This document shows positions 1 through 8,197 of a stretch of 35,004 nucleotides of DNA, one piece after another. The notes below the pieces were generated by a model, which had not been told where the DNA came from, did no database searches, and saw only the letters and a list, made by a program, of their open reading frames with translations. This DNA is from Desulfurellales bacterium (GTDB taxonomy: Bacteria > Campylobacterota_A > Desulfurellia > Desulfurellales > Hippeaceae), in the NCBI GenBank assembly GCA_027064065.1, contig JAMOQJ010000097.1, positions 1 through 35,004 of the forward strand, in the 5' to 3' direction. Made by a program: the position numbers and the translations under genes. Within the stretch, counting starts at the first letter, position 1. Each line of letters starts with the position of its first letter.

Positions 1-1182
1 GGATATAATGTGTATATGGTAGGCGGTATAGTTAGGGATATAATACTTGGATATAAGAATCTGGATATAGACCTTGTTGTAGAAGGTGATGGCATTCGGT
101 TTTCGAAAGAGTTTGGAAAAATATATGAAGCAAGGGTAGCTTCACACGATAGGTTTAAAACTGCCACTATTATATTTGACGATGGCTTAAAGATTGATGT
201 AGCAACGGCAAGAGAAGAGTATTACGATTTACCCGGCTCTCTTCCCAATGTCGAACAGAGTTCAATTAAACTGGATTTATACAGAAGGGATTTTACAATC
301 AACACACTTGCCGTTAAGCTACACGATAATTTTGGTGACCTATTAGACTTTTTTGGAGGATTGAAAGATTTAAAAGAGAAAAAAATTCGCGTCCTGCATA
401 TGTTAAGTTTCATCGAAGACCCAACAAGAATGTTTAGAGCTATAAGATTTTCTGCGCGCTTGGGTTTTGAGATAGGCAAACAAACCGATAGACTGATTAA
501 AATAGCCGTTGATTTGGAAATACTCAAACATGTGGAACGTATACGTATCTTTAATGAAATAAAACAAATTTTATCGTCAAACTGCGTTAAATGCAGTTTT
601 GAAATGATGAAAAAATACAAATTGATTCTTGCATTGGATAAAAAACTAATTATAGACAATAGAATACTGTCTTTTTTAGAAAAGCAGGAAAAAATAGTGG
701 ATAGATGTATAATGAGCTGCAAAGATAAAACAATAAATGTGGCATTGGTATTTATAATATTACTTGAGTATCTATTTAGAAAATCATTAAGCTTCACCGA
801 TACAATAGGTGCTGACGAAAAAACCAAGCGTATAACCAAAGAAAATGCATATAAATTCCCATTAGTAATCAAAACCCTACATAATAGCGAAAGCAATAAT
901 TTTGATATATACTCATCTCTAAAGGGTTTATCAATAGAAGGAGTGCTCGCTCTTTACAACATAACAGACGAGCATGAAAGAATAGAATACTATTTAAATC
1001 ATCAATTAAACATAAAACCCATAATAAGAGGAAAAGACCTGCTGTCTTTAGGTTTTAAACCATCAAAAATATTTACCATAATTATAGAAGATGTATTCAA
1101 ACAGCAAATACTGGAAAAAATTAAAGATAAAAACGAAGCTTTGGATTATGTTATGAAAAAATATTCACAGTATATAAATTAA
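1..1182 (+). CDS. CCA-adding enzyme / poly(A) polymerase-family nucleotidyltransferase, 5' partial
   Basis: Class II tRNA nucleotidyltransferase family: adds CCA, or A alone in split systems, to tRNA 3' ends. The frame is open from base 1 (G-Y-N-V-Y-M-V-G-G), so the GTG at 10 is probably internal and the true start lies left of the window. In 393 visible residues I see the VGGIVRD motif (7-13), the catalytic D-x-D (D22, D24), a third carboxylate in KIDVATAR (D66), the YRRDFTIN block (94-101) and DPTRMFRAIRF (from 140). The opening of the visible part resembles long family members that carry N-terminal DHH and CBS domains before this core; that extension is inferred, not seen. It converges with lspA, with stop codons 3 bases apart. 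Whether it adds CC, A or CCA cannot be told by eye. Confidence 0.88.
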   Translation, partial: GYNVYMVGGIVRDIILGYKNLDIDLVVEGDGIRFSKEFGKIYEARVASHDRFKTATIIFDDGLKIDVATAREEYYDLPGSLPNVEQSSIKLDLYRRDFTINTLAVKLHDNFGDLLDFFGGLKDLKEKKIRVLHMLSFIEDPTRMFRAIRFSARLGFEIGKQTDRLIKIAVDLEILKHVERIRIFNEIKQILSSNCVKCSFEMMKKYKLILALDKKLIIDNRILSFLEKQEKIVDRCIMSCKDKTINVALVFIILLEYLFRKSLSFTDTIGADEKTKRITKENAYKFPLVIKTLHNSESNNFDIYSSLKGLSIEGVLALYNITDEHERIEYYLNHQLNIKPIIRGKDLLSLGFKPSKIFTIIIEDVFKQQILEKIKDKNEALDYVMKKYSQYIN

Positions 1183-1185
1183 AAA

Positions 1186-1683
1186 TCAACCGCTATCTAC
1201 CTGTTTTATTTTGATTCTTGAAAAAATTAAAACAAATACACCTACGGTTATAAACGAATCAGCAAGATTAAATGCCGGATAGTGGTAGTTTTTTATATAA
1301 AAATCTAAAAAATCCACAACATAGCCCTTTACGATTCTTTCATAAAGATTACCCACAGCTCCACCACCCAACAAAGAAAGACCTATAATATACGCTAAAT
1401 TCCTATTTTTACCAAAGAGTATAAGATAAATTATTATCAGAAAAACAATTAATGATATCCCGCACAAGAATATAATTCTATAAATTTCAGGTAAATTTGA
1501 TAGAAATCCAAAGGCTACACCCCTGTTTCGTATATATACGATATCAAAAAAACCCTTAATAATTGATACTGACTCACCAAATTTAAAATTGTTGACTATA
1601 TATAATTTACTTGCATAATCAAAAATAAAAAAAAGGAGTATCAAAGATACTCCTATAAAAGAACTCTTATCTTTCTTAAGCAT
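1186..1683 (-). CDS. lspA: Lipoprotein signal peptidase (signal peptidase II)
   Basis: Inner-membrane aspartyl protease that cleaves the signal peptide of lipid-modified prolipoproteins. The 165 residues match the family's usual size, with four hydrophobic segments (about 9-29, 68-90, 95-112, 138-155). The catalytic pair is D124 (in VVDFLDF) and D142 (in NLADS), beside the conserved GNLYER motif. D22 in FDYASK closes segment 1. It is the last gene of the ribosomal operon, 5 bases after rplQ. The ATG at 1683 has no clear Shine-Dalgarno. A TTG at 1644 (L14) is preceded by AGGAG, but starting there would remove most of segment 1, so ATG is preferred. Codons 10-21 contain a complete intrinsic terminator (1621-1654), which is unusual and suggests attenuated expression. 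Confidence 0.93.
   Translation of the reverse strand: MLKKDKSSFIGVSLILLFFIFDYASKLYIVNNFKFGESVSIIKGFFDIVYIRNRGVAFGFLSNLPEIYRIIFLCGISLIVFLIIIYLILFGKNRNLAYIIGLSLLGGGAVGNLYERIVKGYVVDFLDFYIKNYHYPAFNLADSFITVGVFVLIFSRIKIKQVDSG
1621..1654 (-). terminator. Intrinsic terminator inside lspA codons 10-21
   Basis: A perfect 9-bp inverted repeat, AGGAGTATC / GATACTCCT (1646-1654 with 1634-1642), has a 3-base loop. On the minus strand it is followed at once by seven T, one A and five T. It begins 35 bases after the rplQ stop, where an operon terminator would be expected, yet it lies within the lspA reading frame. There is no T-run on the plus-strand side, so it should act only on minus-strand transcripts. 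Confidence 0.8.
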
Positions 1684-1688
1684 GATTT

Positions 1689-2045
1689 CTATTCTACAAA
1701 CTCCACAATAGACGTAGGCGCTGCATCGCCTTTTCTAAATCCAAGTTTGATAGCCCTAACATATCCGCCGTTTCTCTCTTTAAATCTTGGTGCTAAATCG
1801 TCAAATAGTTTTCTTACCGCAACTTTATTGTTATTAAGTTTTGATAAAACCCTTCTTCTTGACGAAAGGTTATCGTTTTTAGCAGCAGTTATGAGCTTGC
1901 TTATAAATCTTATTAGTTCTTTAGATTTTGCATCGGTTGTTGTAATTCTCTCATGCTCTATCAAAGATATAGCAAGATTTCTTAAAAGATGTTTTCTTCT
2001 TTCTGAATCCACACCTAATGTTCTATATCCTCTTCTACTCCTCAT
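1689..2045 (-). CDS. rplQ: 50S ribosomal protein L17
   Basis: Large-subunit protein L17. The 118 residues carry the family's N-terminal block (M-R-S-R-R-G-Y-R-T-L-G, then R-R-K-H-L-L-R-N-L) and the conserved C-terminal segment G-G-Y-V-R-A-I-K-L-G-F-R-K-G-D-A. The start overlaps the end of rpoA by 11 bases, implying coupled translation; a GAGGGAG Shine-Dalgarno lies inside the rpoA 3' end. Following rpoA is the usual place for rplQ in the alpha operon. A strong terminator begins 35 bases after its stop. Confidence 0.97.
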   Translation of the reverse strand: MRSRRGYRTLGVDSERRKHLLRNLAISLIEHERITTTDAKSKELIRFISKLITAAKNDNLSSRRRVLSKLNNNKVAVRKLFDDLAPRFKERNGGYVRAIKLGFRKGDAAPTSIVEFVE

Positions 2046-3060
2046 TTCCAGCTCCCTCTTTTTCTTCGATAGCTTTTTTTATTGCATCAATCTGCTCTTT
2101 TGTTAATTCCATACCCAAATCCAAATCAAGCTGCTTTAAAGCATCTTTAATTTCTTTTAATGATTGCTTACCGAAATTCTTTGTGCTTAACAGCTCAGCA
2201 TCGGTTTTTTGAACTAAATCGTAGATATACTTAATATCATGTGTAGCAAGACAATTTGACGCCCTTACGTTTAATTCCAACTCGTCAACTGTTTTGAGTA
2301 GATTTTCATTTAATTCTTCCGTGCTGTTCAAACTTGTTGACTCCAATTCAGCACTCGCTTCTTTAAAGTTACCGGCAAATAAAGATATATAATTATTAAG
2401 AATATAGCTTGATACCTGAAGAGCCGATATGGGTTCTATTGTGCCATCTGTCTCTATTTCAAGTAATAATTTTTCAAAATCGTAATAATCCTTCATAGAG
2501 CTTTTTTCAATTTTGTATGCAACCCTTTTAATCGGTGAAAAAATAGCATCTACAGGTATATATCCAACTTCCTTATTTGTCTCTTCTGCATCAGCCTGTT
2601 TATACCCTATACCTTTTTTAAGATATATGGTAGCATTTATTGATGCATTTTCCATTAACTCAGCTATATACACATCTTTATTAACTATCTCTATGTTGCC
2701 GGGAACTTCTATATCGGCAGCAGTCAACTTGCCAGGTGTTGTCTTTTTTATACTAACTTCGGCAGTTTCAAAATTATCATTTAGGGCTTTAAATCTAACT
2801 TGTCTTAAATTCAAGATGATATTCATAACATCTTCTTTAATCCCATCTATGGAACTAAATTCATGGTCAACGCCGTCTATCTCTATGCCAACTATCGCAA
2901 TGCCAGGCACCGATGATAGCAATATTCTTCTTAACGCATTGCCTATTGTAACAGCATAACCTTCATTTAAAGGCTCCAAAGAGAATCTACCGTACGTATC
3001 GGTTTGCTCTTCCATTTTTACTTCATTAGGCAGCTTAAGATACTTAAAAACGCCCTTCAT
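2035..3060 (-). CDS. rpoA: DNA-directed RNA polymerase subunit alpha
   Basis: Assembly scaffold of RNA polymerase and contact point for UP elements and activators. At 341 residues it is slightly longer than E. coli alpha (329). The N-terminal domain (about 1-235) holds NALRR (41-45). The C-terminal domain (about 250-320) keeps the DNA-contact block V-R-A-S-N-C (265-270, R266 equivalent to E. coli R265) and F-G-K-Q-S-L-K-E-I (297-305), so UP-element recognition should be retained. A charged tail of about 20 residues follows. The gene lies in the normal alpha-operon position between rpsD and rplQ, starts with ATG, and its 3' end overlaps rplQ. Confidence 0.98.
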   Translation of the reverse strand: MKGVFKYLKLPNEVKMEEQTDTYGRFSLEPLNEGYAVTIGNALRRILLSSVPGIAIVGIEIDGVDHEFSSIDGIKEDVMNIILNLRQVRFKALNDNFETAEVSIKKTTPGKLTAADIEVPGNIEIVNKDVYIAELMENASINATIYLKKGIGYKQADAEETNKEVGYIPVDAIFSPIKRVAYKIEKSSMKDYYDFEKLLLEIETDGTIEPISALQVSSYILNNYISLFAGNFKEASAELESTSLNSTEELNENLLKTVDELELNVRASNCLATHDIKYIYDLVQKTDAELLSTKNFGKQSLKEIKDALKQLDLDLGMELTKEQIDAIKKAIEEKEGAGNEE

Positions 3061-3078
3061 ACTTAGTTCCCTTTCAAA

Positions 3079-3705
3079 TTATTTAGAATATAACTCAACA
3101 ATAGCATTCTCATTAAACGGAGGTTGAATATCCTCTTTTGTCGGAACATCTACAAATATTGCTGAAGATTTATCTATATCAACGGATATCCAACTTACTA
3201 CGCCTCTTTTTGCATTTTCCTCAAATCTACTTTTTATTTGGTCATTAGATTTTATTTTCTCAGACAAGCTTATAGAATCGCCCTTCTTTAAAAGATAGGA
3301 CGGTATATTTACCTTCTTGTTATTAACTAATATGTGACCATGTGAAACAAGCCTTCTTGCTTCTTTTCTTGAAGATGCCATACCCGCCCTAAAGACAACA
3401 TTATCTAACCTTCTTTCAAGTAGTTTAACAAGATTCTCGCCCGTTTCACCCTTTTGTCTTTTGGCTTCAGCAAAATACTTTCTAAACTGCTTCTCCAAAA
3501 CACCGTAAATAGTTTTTGCTTTCTGTTTTTCCATCAAATGTTCTGCATAGTTTGTTATCTTTCTTCTTGAAGATTTATCCTTTCCAGGTCTGTACGGTCT
3601 TTTCTCGAAAGGACATTTATCTGTAAAACATTTTTCACCTTTCAAAAATAGCTTTACACCCAAAGCTCTACATCTTTTACAGGTAGGACCATTGTATACT
3701 GCCAT
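3079..3705 (-). CDS. rpsD: 30S ribosomal protein S4 (zinc-binding form)
   Basis: Primary 16S rRNA-binding protein that nucleates assembly of the small-subunit body. At 208 residues it has normal bacterial length. The N-terminal region carries four cysteines (C9, C12, C26, C31) in the C-x2-C-x13-C-x4-C spacing of zinc-binding S4. The S4 RNA-binding domain (about 98-160) includes L-L-E-R-R-L-D-N-V-V-F-R and S-R-K-E-A-R-R-L-V-S-H-G-H. It sits between rpsK and rpoA as in the classical alpha operon, where S4 is a translational repressor in E. coli. I could not identify its mRNA target here. Confidence 0.97.
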   Translation of the reverse strand: MAVYNGPTCKRCRALGVKLFLKGEKCFTDKCPFEKRPYRPGKDKSSRRKITNYAEHLMEKQKAKTIYGVLEKQFRKYFAEAKRQKGETGENLVKLLERRLDNVVFRAGMASSRKEARRLVSHGHILVNNKKVNIPSYLLKKGDSISLSEKIKSNDQIKSRFEENAKRGVVSWISVDIDKSSAIFVDVPTKEDIQPPFNENAIVELYSK

Positions 3706-3720
3706 AAATCTCTACTCCTA

Positions 3721-4110
3721 TTATACTCTTCTTCTTTTTGGTGGCCTGCATCCGTTATGCGGAATAGGCGTTACATCTTTAATGGATTTAACCCTTAAGC
3801 CTGCCGACTGAATTGCCCTAATGGCTGTTTCCCTTCCGGCTCCTGGACCTTTAACTCTAACGTCAACTTCTTTCATTCCAAAATTAACCGCTTTCTTTGC
3901 TGCATTCTCAGCGGCAATCTGAGCTGCAAAGGGCGTACCCTTTCTTGTTCCTTTAAAACCGCTTTCTCCCGATGTTGACCAACACAGAACATTACCGTCA
4001 TTATCGGTAAACGTTACAATTGTATTATTAAAAGTAGACTGAATGTGAGCAATACCACTCACGACATTTCTTTTTATCTTTTTCTTTCTTTTTCTAACAG
4101 CTTTAGCCAT
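3721..4110 (-). CDS. rpsK: 30S ribosomal protein S11
   Basis: Small-subunit platform protein contacting 16S rRNA near the E site. The 129 residues begin with a lysine/arginine-rich tail and contain the family blocks [12 protein letters not shown] (about 22-33), G-R-E-T-A-I-R-A and the C-terminal [18 protein letters not shown]. It starts with ATG, 25 bases after rpsM and 15 bases before rpsD, in the rpsM-rpsK-rpsD-rpoA-rplQ order of the alpha operon. Confidence 0.98.
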   Translation of the reverse strand: MAKAVRKRKKKIKRNVVSGIAHIQSTFNNTIVTFTDNDGNVLCWSTSGESGFKGTRKGTPFAAQIAAENAAKKAVNFGMKEVDVRVKGPGAGRETAIRAIQSAGLRVKSIKDVTPIPHNGCRPPKRRRV

Positions 4111-4135
4111 TTATATTTTTCTCCTTCATACTCTT

Positions 4136-4495
4136 TTATTTGCCTCCAACTGTTTTCTTTCTACCCTTTCTCGTTCTTGCATTGGTTCTTGTTCTTTGAC
4201 CTCTTACTGGAAGACCTCTTCTATGTCTTAGGCCTCTATAGTTACCCAAATCCATAAGAGCTTTAATGTTCATTGCTACTTCTTTTCTAAGCTCACCTTC
4301 AACCTTATAGTCGGATATAATATTCCTAAGCCTTTGTATCTCTTCAGGCGTTAACTCGTTGCTTCTTTTATCGGGATCTACCTGAGCCTTTTCAACAATC
4401 TCTTTTGCACTTTTATCACCTATTCCATAGATATAGGTAAGCGCTATTACAACCTTTTTATTTCTCGGTAATTCAACACCAGCAATACGTGCCAC
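4136..4495 (-). CDS. rpsM: 30S ribosomal protein S13
   Basis: Small-subunit head protein that contacts the large subunit and the P-site tRNA. The 119 residues match the family: [10 protein letters not shown] at the start, the helix-two-turn-helix core with Y-I-Y-G-I-G, and a basic tail with the [17 protein letters not shown] motif that reaches the tRNA site. The start codon is GTG, preceded by GGAGG with 5-base spacing. It is the first gene of the alpha-operon block, directly after rpmJ. Confidence 0.97.
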   Translation of the reverse strand: MARIAGVELPRNKKVVIALTYIYGIGDKSAKEIVEKAQVDPDKRSNELTPEEIQRLRNIISDYKVEGELRKEVAMNIKALMDLGNYRGLRHRRGLPVRGQRTRTNARTRKGRKKTVGGK

Positions 4496-4508
4496 TTAAA
4501 CCTCCTGC

Positions 4509-4622
4509 TTAACCCTGTCTTTGTTTATGTTTTGGATTTTCGCAAACTACTCTAACTACGCCTTTTCTTCTTATAATTTTACATTTCGGACAAATCTTTT
4601 TTACAGACGGTCTAACCTTCAT
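4509..4622 (-). CDS. rpmJ: 50S ribosomal protein L36 (zinc-binding form)
   Basis: A 37-residue protein read directly from the sequence: it starts [14 protein letters not shown] and ends with TAA at 4509. C11, C14, C27 and H32 form the zinc ribbon of C+ type L36, which packs against 23S rRNA near the L7/L12 stalk base. It sits between infA and rpsM, its usual place at the spc/alpha boundary. It has the canonical 37-residue length. Confidence 0.97.
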   Translation of the reverse strand: MKVRPSVKKICPKCKIIRRKGVVRVVCENPKHKQRQG

Positions 4623-4633
4623 TGATACCTCCG

Positions 4634-4852
4634 TTATTTATACCTGTAAACTATTCTACCTTTTTCTATACTATAAGGTGACATCTCAAGCTTAACCTTA
4701 TCGCCGGGTAGAATTTTAATAAAATGCATTCTCATTTTGCCGGCAACATGAGCCAATACAACATGACCGTTATCAAGTTTTACCCTAAACATAGCATTAG
4801 GCAGAGACTCAATCACCTCTCCATCCACCGAAATATTCTTCTCTTTCGCCAT
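4634..4852 (-). CDS. infA: Translation initiation factor IF-1
   Basis: A single S1-like OB-fold protein that occupies the A site of the 30S subunit during initiation. The 72 residues are canonical: [13 protein letters not shown] near the start, [13 protein letters not shown] mid-chain, and the terminal G-R-I-V-Y-R-Y-K. It lies 3 bases after the map stop and 11 bases before rpmJ. The adk-map-infA-rpmJ run links the spc and alpha blocks. Confidence 0.98.
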   Translation of the reverse strand: MAKEKNISVDGEVIESLPNAMFRVKLDNGHVVLAHVAGKMRMHFIKILPGDKVKLEMSPYSIEKGRIVYRYK

Positions 4853-4855
4853 AAA

Positions 4856-5614
4856 CTAACTTACCTCACTTAAAATAATAGGTTCATTTTCGGTTATGGC
4901 TATAGTGTGCTCAAAATGAGCAGACGGCTTTCCATCCATAGTTATCACTGTCCATCCGTCCTTAAGAGTCTTTGTTCTCCATGTACCAGCGTTAATCATA
5001 GGCTCAATCGCTATAGTCATGCCAACCTTAAGCATAGGACCTCTTGAAACCTTCGATGGGACATAGTTGGGTACCTGCGGTTCTTCATGCAACTTTCTAC
5101 CAATCCCATGCCCTACATAATCCCTTACAACACCATAACCAAAACTCTCGGCATAGCTTTGAACGGCTTCTGAAATATCGTATAGATAATTCCCCGGCTT
5201 TGCCATTGCTATACCCTTGTAGAGAGCTTCTTTCGTTACCTTCATCAACTTTTTCTTCTCATCATTTATATGTCCAACAGCCACAGTAATTGCAGAATCA
5301 CCATACCATCCATCGTATATCAAACCAAAATCCAGACTAATAATATCTCCTTCTTTCAATACCCTTTTTTTGGATGGTATACCGTGCACAACCTCTTCAT
5401 TGATAGAGGTACACAAAGCCTTAGGAAACCCGCCGTAACCCTTAAAAGCACACTTGGCGTTTCTCTTTTTGGCTTCCTTTTCGGCAACCTCATTCAAATA
5501 CTCGGTTGTTATACCAGCTTTCACCTTATTTTTCAAGATGTTGAGTACCTCGCCAACCATACGGTTGACATGATGCATTTTCTCTATCTCTTCCTTTGTT
5601 TTTATTACAATCAT
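4856..5614 (-). CDS. map: Methionine aminopeptidase, type I
   Basis: Cytosolic dinuclear metal enzyme that removes the initiator methionine from nascent proteins. The 252 residues fit type Ia. Metal ligands by alignment to E. coli: D95 (LDFG), D106 (YGD), H169 (VGHG), E204 (AIEP) and E235 (FEHT); the catalytic histidine equivalent is H77 (VVHGIP). The ATG overlaps the adk stop by four bases (ATGA), so the two are probably translationally coupled. Its place between adk and infA is widespread in bacterial spc clusters. Confidence 0.97.
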   Translation of the reverse strand: MIVIKTKEEIEKMHHVNRMVGEVLNILKNKVKAGITTEYLNEVAEKEAKKRNAKCAFKGYGGFPKALCTSINEEVVHGIPSKKRVLKEGDIISLDFGLIYDGWYGDSAITVAVGHINDEKKKLMKVTKEALYKGIAMAKPGNYLYDISEAVQSYAESFGYGVVRDYVGHGIGRKLHEEPQVPNYVPSKVSRGPMLKVGMTIAIEPMINAGTWRTKTLKDGWTVITMDGKPSAHFEHTIAITENEPIILSEVS

Positions 5615-6252
5615 TTCAAAACTTCTTTTATATTGGCGAAAATATCATTTATATCGCCCATTCCGTCTATTTTTACTAATTTATTAGTCTTTTCATAATA
5701 CTCAATCAAAGGCGCTGTAGAATCCTGATAAACCTTTAACCTATTTCTTACGACAGACTCTGTATCATCATCTCTCTGAATCAATTGAGTGGAGCACTTA
5801 TCACAAATATTATCATTCTTAGGTGGATTGTACTTTACGTGATAAACTGCACCACAGTTTGGACAAACCCTTCTACCAGTTAATCTTTCTATAATTTCTT
5901 CTTCTGGAACATCTATTAACAAAACGCTATCAAGATTCAAACCGTTCTTTGAAAGCATCTCATCTAAAGCCTCGGCTTGAGCTGTTGTCCTTGGAAATCC
6001 GTCAAGTATAAAACCATTTTTACAATCGTCTTCTTTAATCCTTTTTTCCATCATTCCAACAATAATATCATCGGGCACTAAAGCGCCGCTATCCATATAG
6101 CTTTTAGCTTTTTTTCCAAGTTCTGTTTCTTCTTTTACCTCTTTTCTTAATATATCACCCGTAGAAATCTGAGGTATCGAAAACTCTTTACTTATTAATT
6201 GACCCTGAGTGCCTTTTCCTACGCCGGGTGCACCAAGCAGTATTAAAATCAT
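5611..6252 (-). CDS. adk: Adenylate kinase (zinc-lid type)
   Basis: Catalyses ATP + AMP to 2 ADP and keeps adenylate energy charge balanced. The 213-residue long form has P-loop GAPGVGKGT (7-15), AMP-binding helices, DGFPR (84-88) and a LID domain with four cysteines, C130-x2-C133 and C150-x2-C153. This matches the structural zinc site of many Gram-positive and thermophile enzymes, rather than the cysteine-free E. coli lid. It lies 10 bases after secY and overlaps map by 4 bases. Confidence 0.97.
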   Translation of the reverse strand: MILILLGAPGVGKGTQGQLISKEFSIPQISTGDILRKEVKEETELGKKAKSYMDSGALVPDDIIVGMMEKRIKEDDCKNGFILDGFPRTTAQAEALDEMLSKNGLNLDSVLLIDVPEEEIIERLTGRRVCPNCGAVYHVKYNPPKNDNICDKCSTQLIQRDDDTESVVRNRLKVYQDSTAPLIEYYEKTNKLVKIDGMGDINDIFANIKEVLK

Positions 6253-6262
6253 ATATCCCCCT

Positions 6263-7561
6263 CTACCTTGTCCTTCTATTCTTCAAGAAACCTTCATAGT
6301 TCCGCATATAAAGATGGGCTTGAATTTGCATAATGGTATCAAGAGCAACCTGAACAACAATTAGCAAAGCCGTACCACCAAAATAAAACGGCACATTAAA
6401 TCTTCTAATTAAAATCCAAGGCAATACACATACAAACGAAAGATAAATAGCTCCGCCAAACGTTAACCTACTTAAAACCCAATCTAAATAATCTGCAGTA
6501 TATTTTCCCGGTCTAATACCAGGAACAAATCCGTTATTCTTTTTTAAATTATCCGCTATGTCTTTTGGGTTAAAAACTATGGCTGTATAAAAATAAGCAA
6601 AGAAGAAAATCAACGCTATATAAACAATACTGTAAATCAAGCTACCTGGCATAATGTAGCCCGAAATCTGTTTCAATATATCTATATTTACAAGCTTACT
6701 TATTGTTGCAGGAAACAATAGTATAGACGATGCAAAAATTGGAGGAATAACACCCGACACGTTTATCTTTAATGGGATATAACTTGTCTGTCCGCCATAG
6801 AGTCTTTTTCCTACCGTCCTTCTGGGATATTGTACAGGTATTCTTCTTTGCGATAACTCAACGAAAACGACAAAAGCAACAACCATTACTGCAACTACAA
6901 AAATTATTAACAAAGACAAAACACTCATCTCGCCAGCGCTAATAAGTCTAAATAGATTACCCAATGCTGCAGGCAGTCTTGCCACAATTCCAGCAAAGAT
7001 AATAAGCGATATTCCATTACCTATGCCCTTTTCTGTTATCTGCTCACCTATAAACATTAAAAATACGCTACCGGCTGTCAACGTCATAGATGTAAATAAA
7101 ATAAATGGCAATCCGTGCCATATAACAACGCTTGCACCACCAGGCCCTTGCATTGACTGTAAACCTACTGCTATACCAATTCCTTGCAAAGCTGATATAG
7201 CAACCGTACCATATCTTGTATATTCTGTAATTTTCCTTCTTCCTGACTCACCTTCTTTTTTTAATCTAGCAAGCTCAGGACTAACCGCTGTAAATAGTTC
7301 CATAATAATTGCAGCAGATATGTAGGGCATAATACCTAAAGAAATAATACTAAAGTTCTTTATTGCTCCACCTGAAAACAGGTTAAATAATCCCAAAGCA
7401 GTGCCCTTTGCCTGCTCAAATATAGCAGCCAACACATGAGGGTTAACACCCGGTGTTGGCACATGAGCTGCTATCCTAAAGACAACAAACATCATGAATG
7501 TAAACAGTAATCTTTTATTCAACTCGGGAACGTTAAATATGTTACTGTAGTCTTCTTTCAC
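6263..7561 (-). CDS. secY: Preprotein translocase channel subunit SecY
   Basis: Central pore of the Sec translocon in the inner membrane, partner of SecE (also in this window) and SecA. The 432 residues show about ten hydrophobic segments. Diagnostic stretches are the plug/TM2 region with F-N-L-F-S-G-G-A, G-I-M-P-Y-I-S-A near 77-84, the C4-C5 loop with R-R-I-P-V-Q-Y-P-R-R, and the conserved P-K-D-I-A-D-N-L-K before the last helices. The start is GTG and overlaps the rplO stop as GTGA. Confidence 0.97.
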   Translation of the reverse strand: MKEDYSNIFNVPELNKRLLFTFMMFVVFRIAAHVPTPGVNPHVLAAIFEQAKGTALGLFNLFSGGAIKNFSIISLGIMPYISAAIIMELFTAVSPELARLKKEGESGRRKITEYTRYGTVAISALQGIGIAVGLQSMQGPGGASVVIWHGLPFILFTSMTLTAGSVFLMFIGEQITEKGIGNGISLIIFAGIVARLPAALGNLFRLISAGEMSVLSLLIIFVVAVMVVAFVVFVELSQRRIPVQYPRRTVGKRLYGGQTSYIPLKINVSGVIPPIFASSILLFPATISKLVNIDILKQISGYIMPGSLIYSIVYIALIFFFAYFYTAIVFNPKDIADNLKKNNGFVPGIRPGKYTADYLDWVLSRLTFGGAIYLSFVCVLPWILIRRFNVPFYFGGTALLIVVQVALDTIMQIQAHLYMRNYEGFLKNRRTR

Positions 7562-7992
7562 TGTAGCACCTCTATGCTACCACCTGCTTTTTCTATTTTT
7601 TCTTTTGCGGATTTAGAAAGAGCATGAACCTTTACAGTAATATTCTTATTTAACTCTCCGTCTCCCAAAACCTTAACTGGCTTGCCTCTTTTTACTACAC
7701 CCTTTTCAATTAGATATACAACATCAACAACATCTCCATCATTGCATATCTCGTTTAGTCTTCCAACGTTTACAACTTCATATTCTACTCTAAATATGTT
7801 TGTGAATCCTCTCTTTGGCAATCTTCTAATAATAGGTGTTTGTCCACCTTCAAAATACTGAGCCTTAGCTCCACCTGAACGAGATTTTTCGCCTTTATTT
7901 CCTCTTCCTGCTGTCGTTCCCCAGCCGCTTGCATCACCTCTACCTATCCTTTTTCTTTTTCTAACTATCTTTGGCAATTCATACAATTCCAT
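7558..7992 (-). CDS. rplO: 50S ribosomal protein L15
   Basis: Large-subunit assembly protein L15, 144 residues. I place the start at the ATG at 7992 (M-E-L-Y-E-L-P-K), six bases after an AAGGGGTG Shine-Dalgarno. An in-frame GTG at 8001 is itself part of that Shine-Dalgarno and would add three residues not typical of the family. The N-terminal region is the expected arginine/glycine-rich tail (K-R-I-G-R-G-D-A-S-G-W-G-T-T-A-G-R-G), with F-E-G-G-Q-T-P-I-I-R-R-L-P-K-R-G-F after it. The stop overlaps secY (GTGA), giving the standard rpmD-rplO-secY order. Confidence 0.95.
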   Translation of the reverse strand: MELYELPKIVRKRKRIGRGDASGWGTTAGRGNKGEKSRSGGAKAQYFEGGQTPIIRRLPKRGFTNIFRVEYEVVNVGRLNEICNDGDVVDVVYLIEKGVVKRGKPVKVLGDGELNKNITVKVHALSKSAKEKIEKAGGSIEVLQ

Positions 7993-8007
7993 TTTAAGCA
8001 CCCCTTA

Positions 8008-8187
8008 TTATAGTTCTTCAACCTTTACCATAAAAGACAACTTTTTAATCATCCCTCTTATATAGGGTGTATCCTTCCTTATGATATACTTGTTTGGTCT
8101 TTTAAGACCCAAAGCTACGGCAGTCTTTTTAATCTTTGGTTTCTGCCCTATCAAACTTCTCGTCATGGTTATCTTTAAATCACCCAT
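8008..8187 (-). CDS. rpmD: 50S ribosomal protein L30
   Basis: A small 59-residue gene read directly from the sequence: ATG at 8187, TAA at 8008. It begins [14 protein letters not shown] and contains [12 protein letters not shown], the usual bacterial L30 layout of a beta strand, then R-S-x-I-G, then L-G-L-x-R. It has the family's length, and its place between rpsE and rplO is the conserved one. Confidence 0.95.
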   Translation of the reverse strand: MGDLKITMTRSLIGQKPKIKKTAVALGLKRPNKYIIRKDTPYIRGMIKKLSFMVKVEEL

Positions 8188-8197
8188 TCTATTCTCC

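Noticed and set aside
222-896. 224-codon minus-strand open frame opposite the nucleotidyltransferase gene
   Set aside because: The plus frame carries all family motifs. The minus frame is low-complexity shadow sequence with no recognisable domain.
7993-8001. GTG start for rplO at 8001
   Set aside because: The GTG is part of the Shine-Dalgarno that serves the ATG at 7992.
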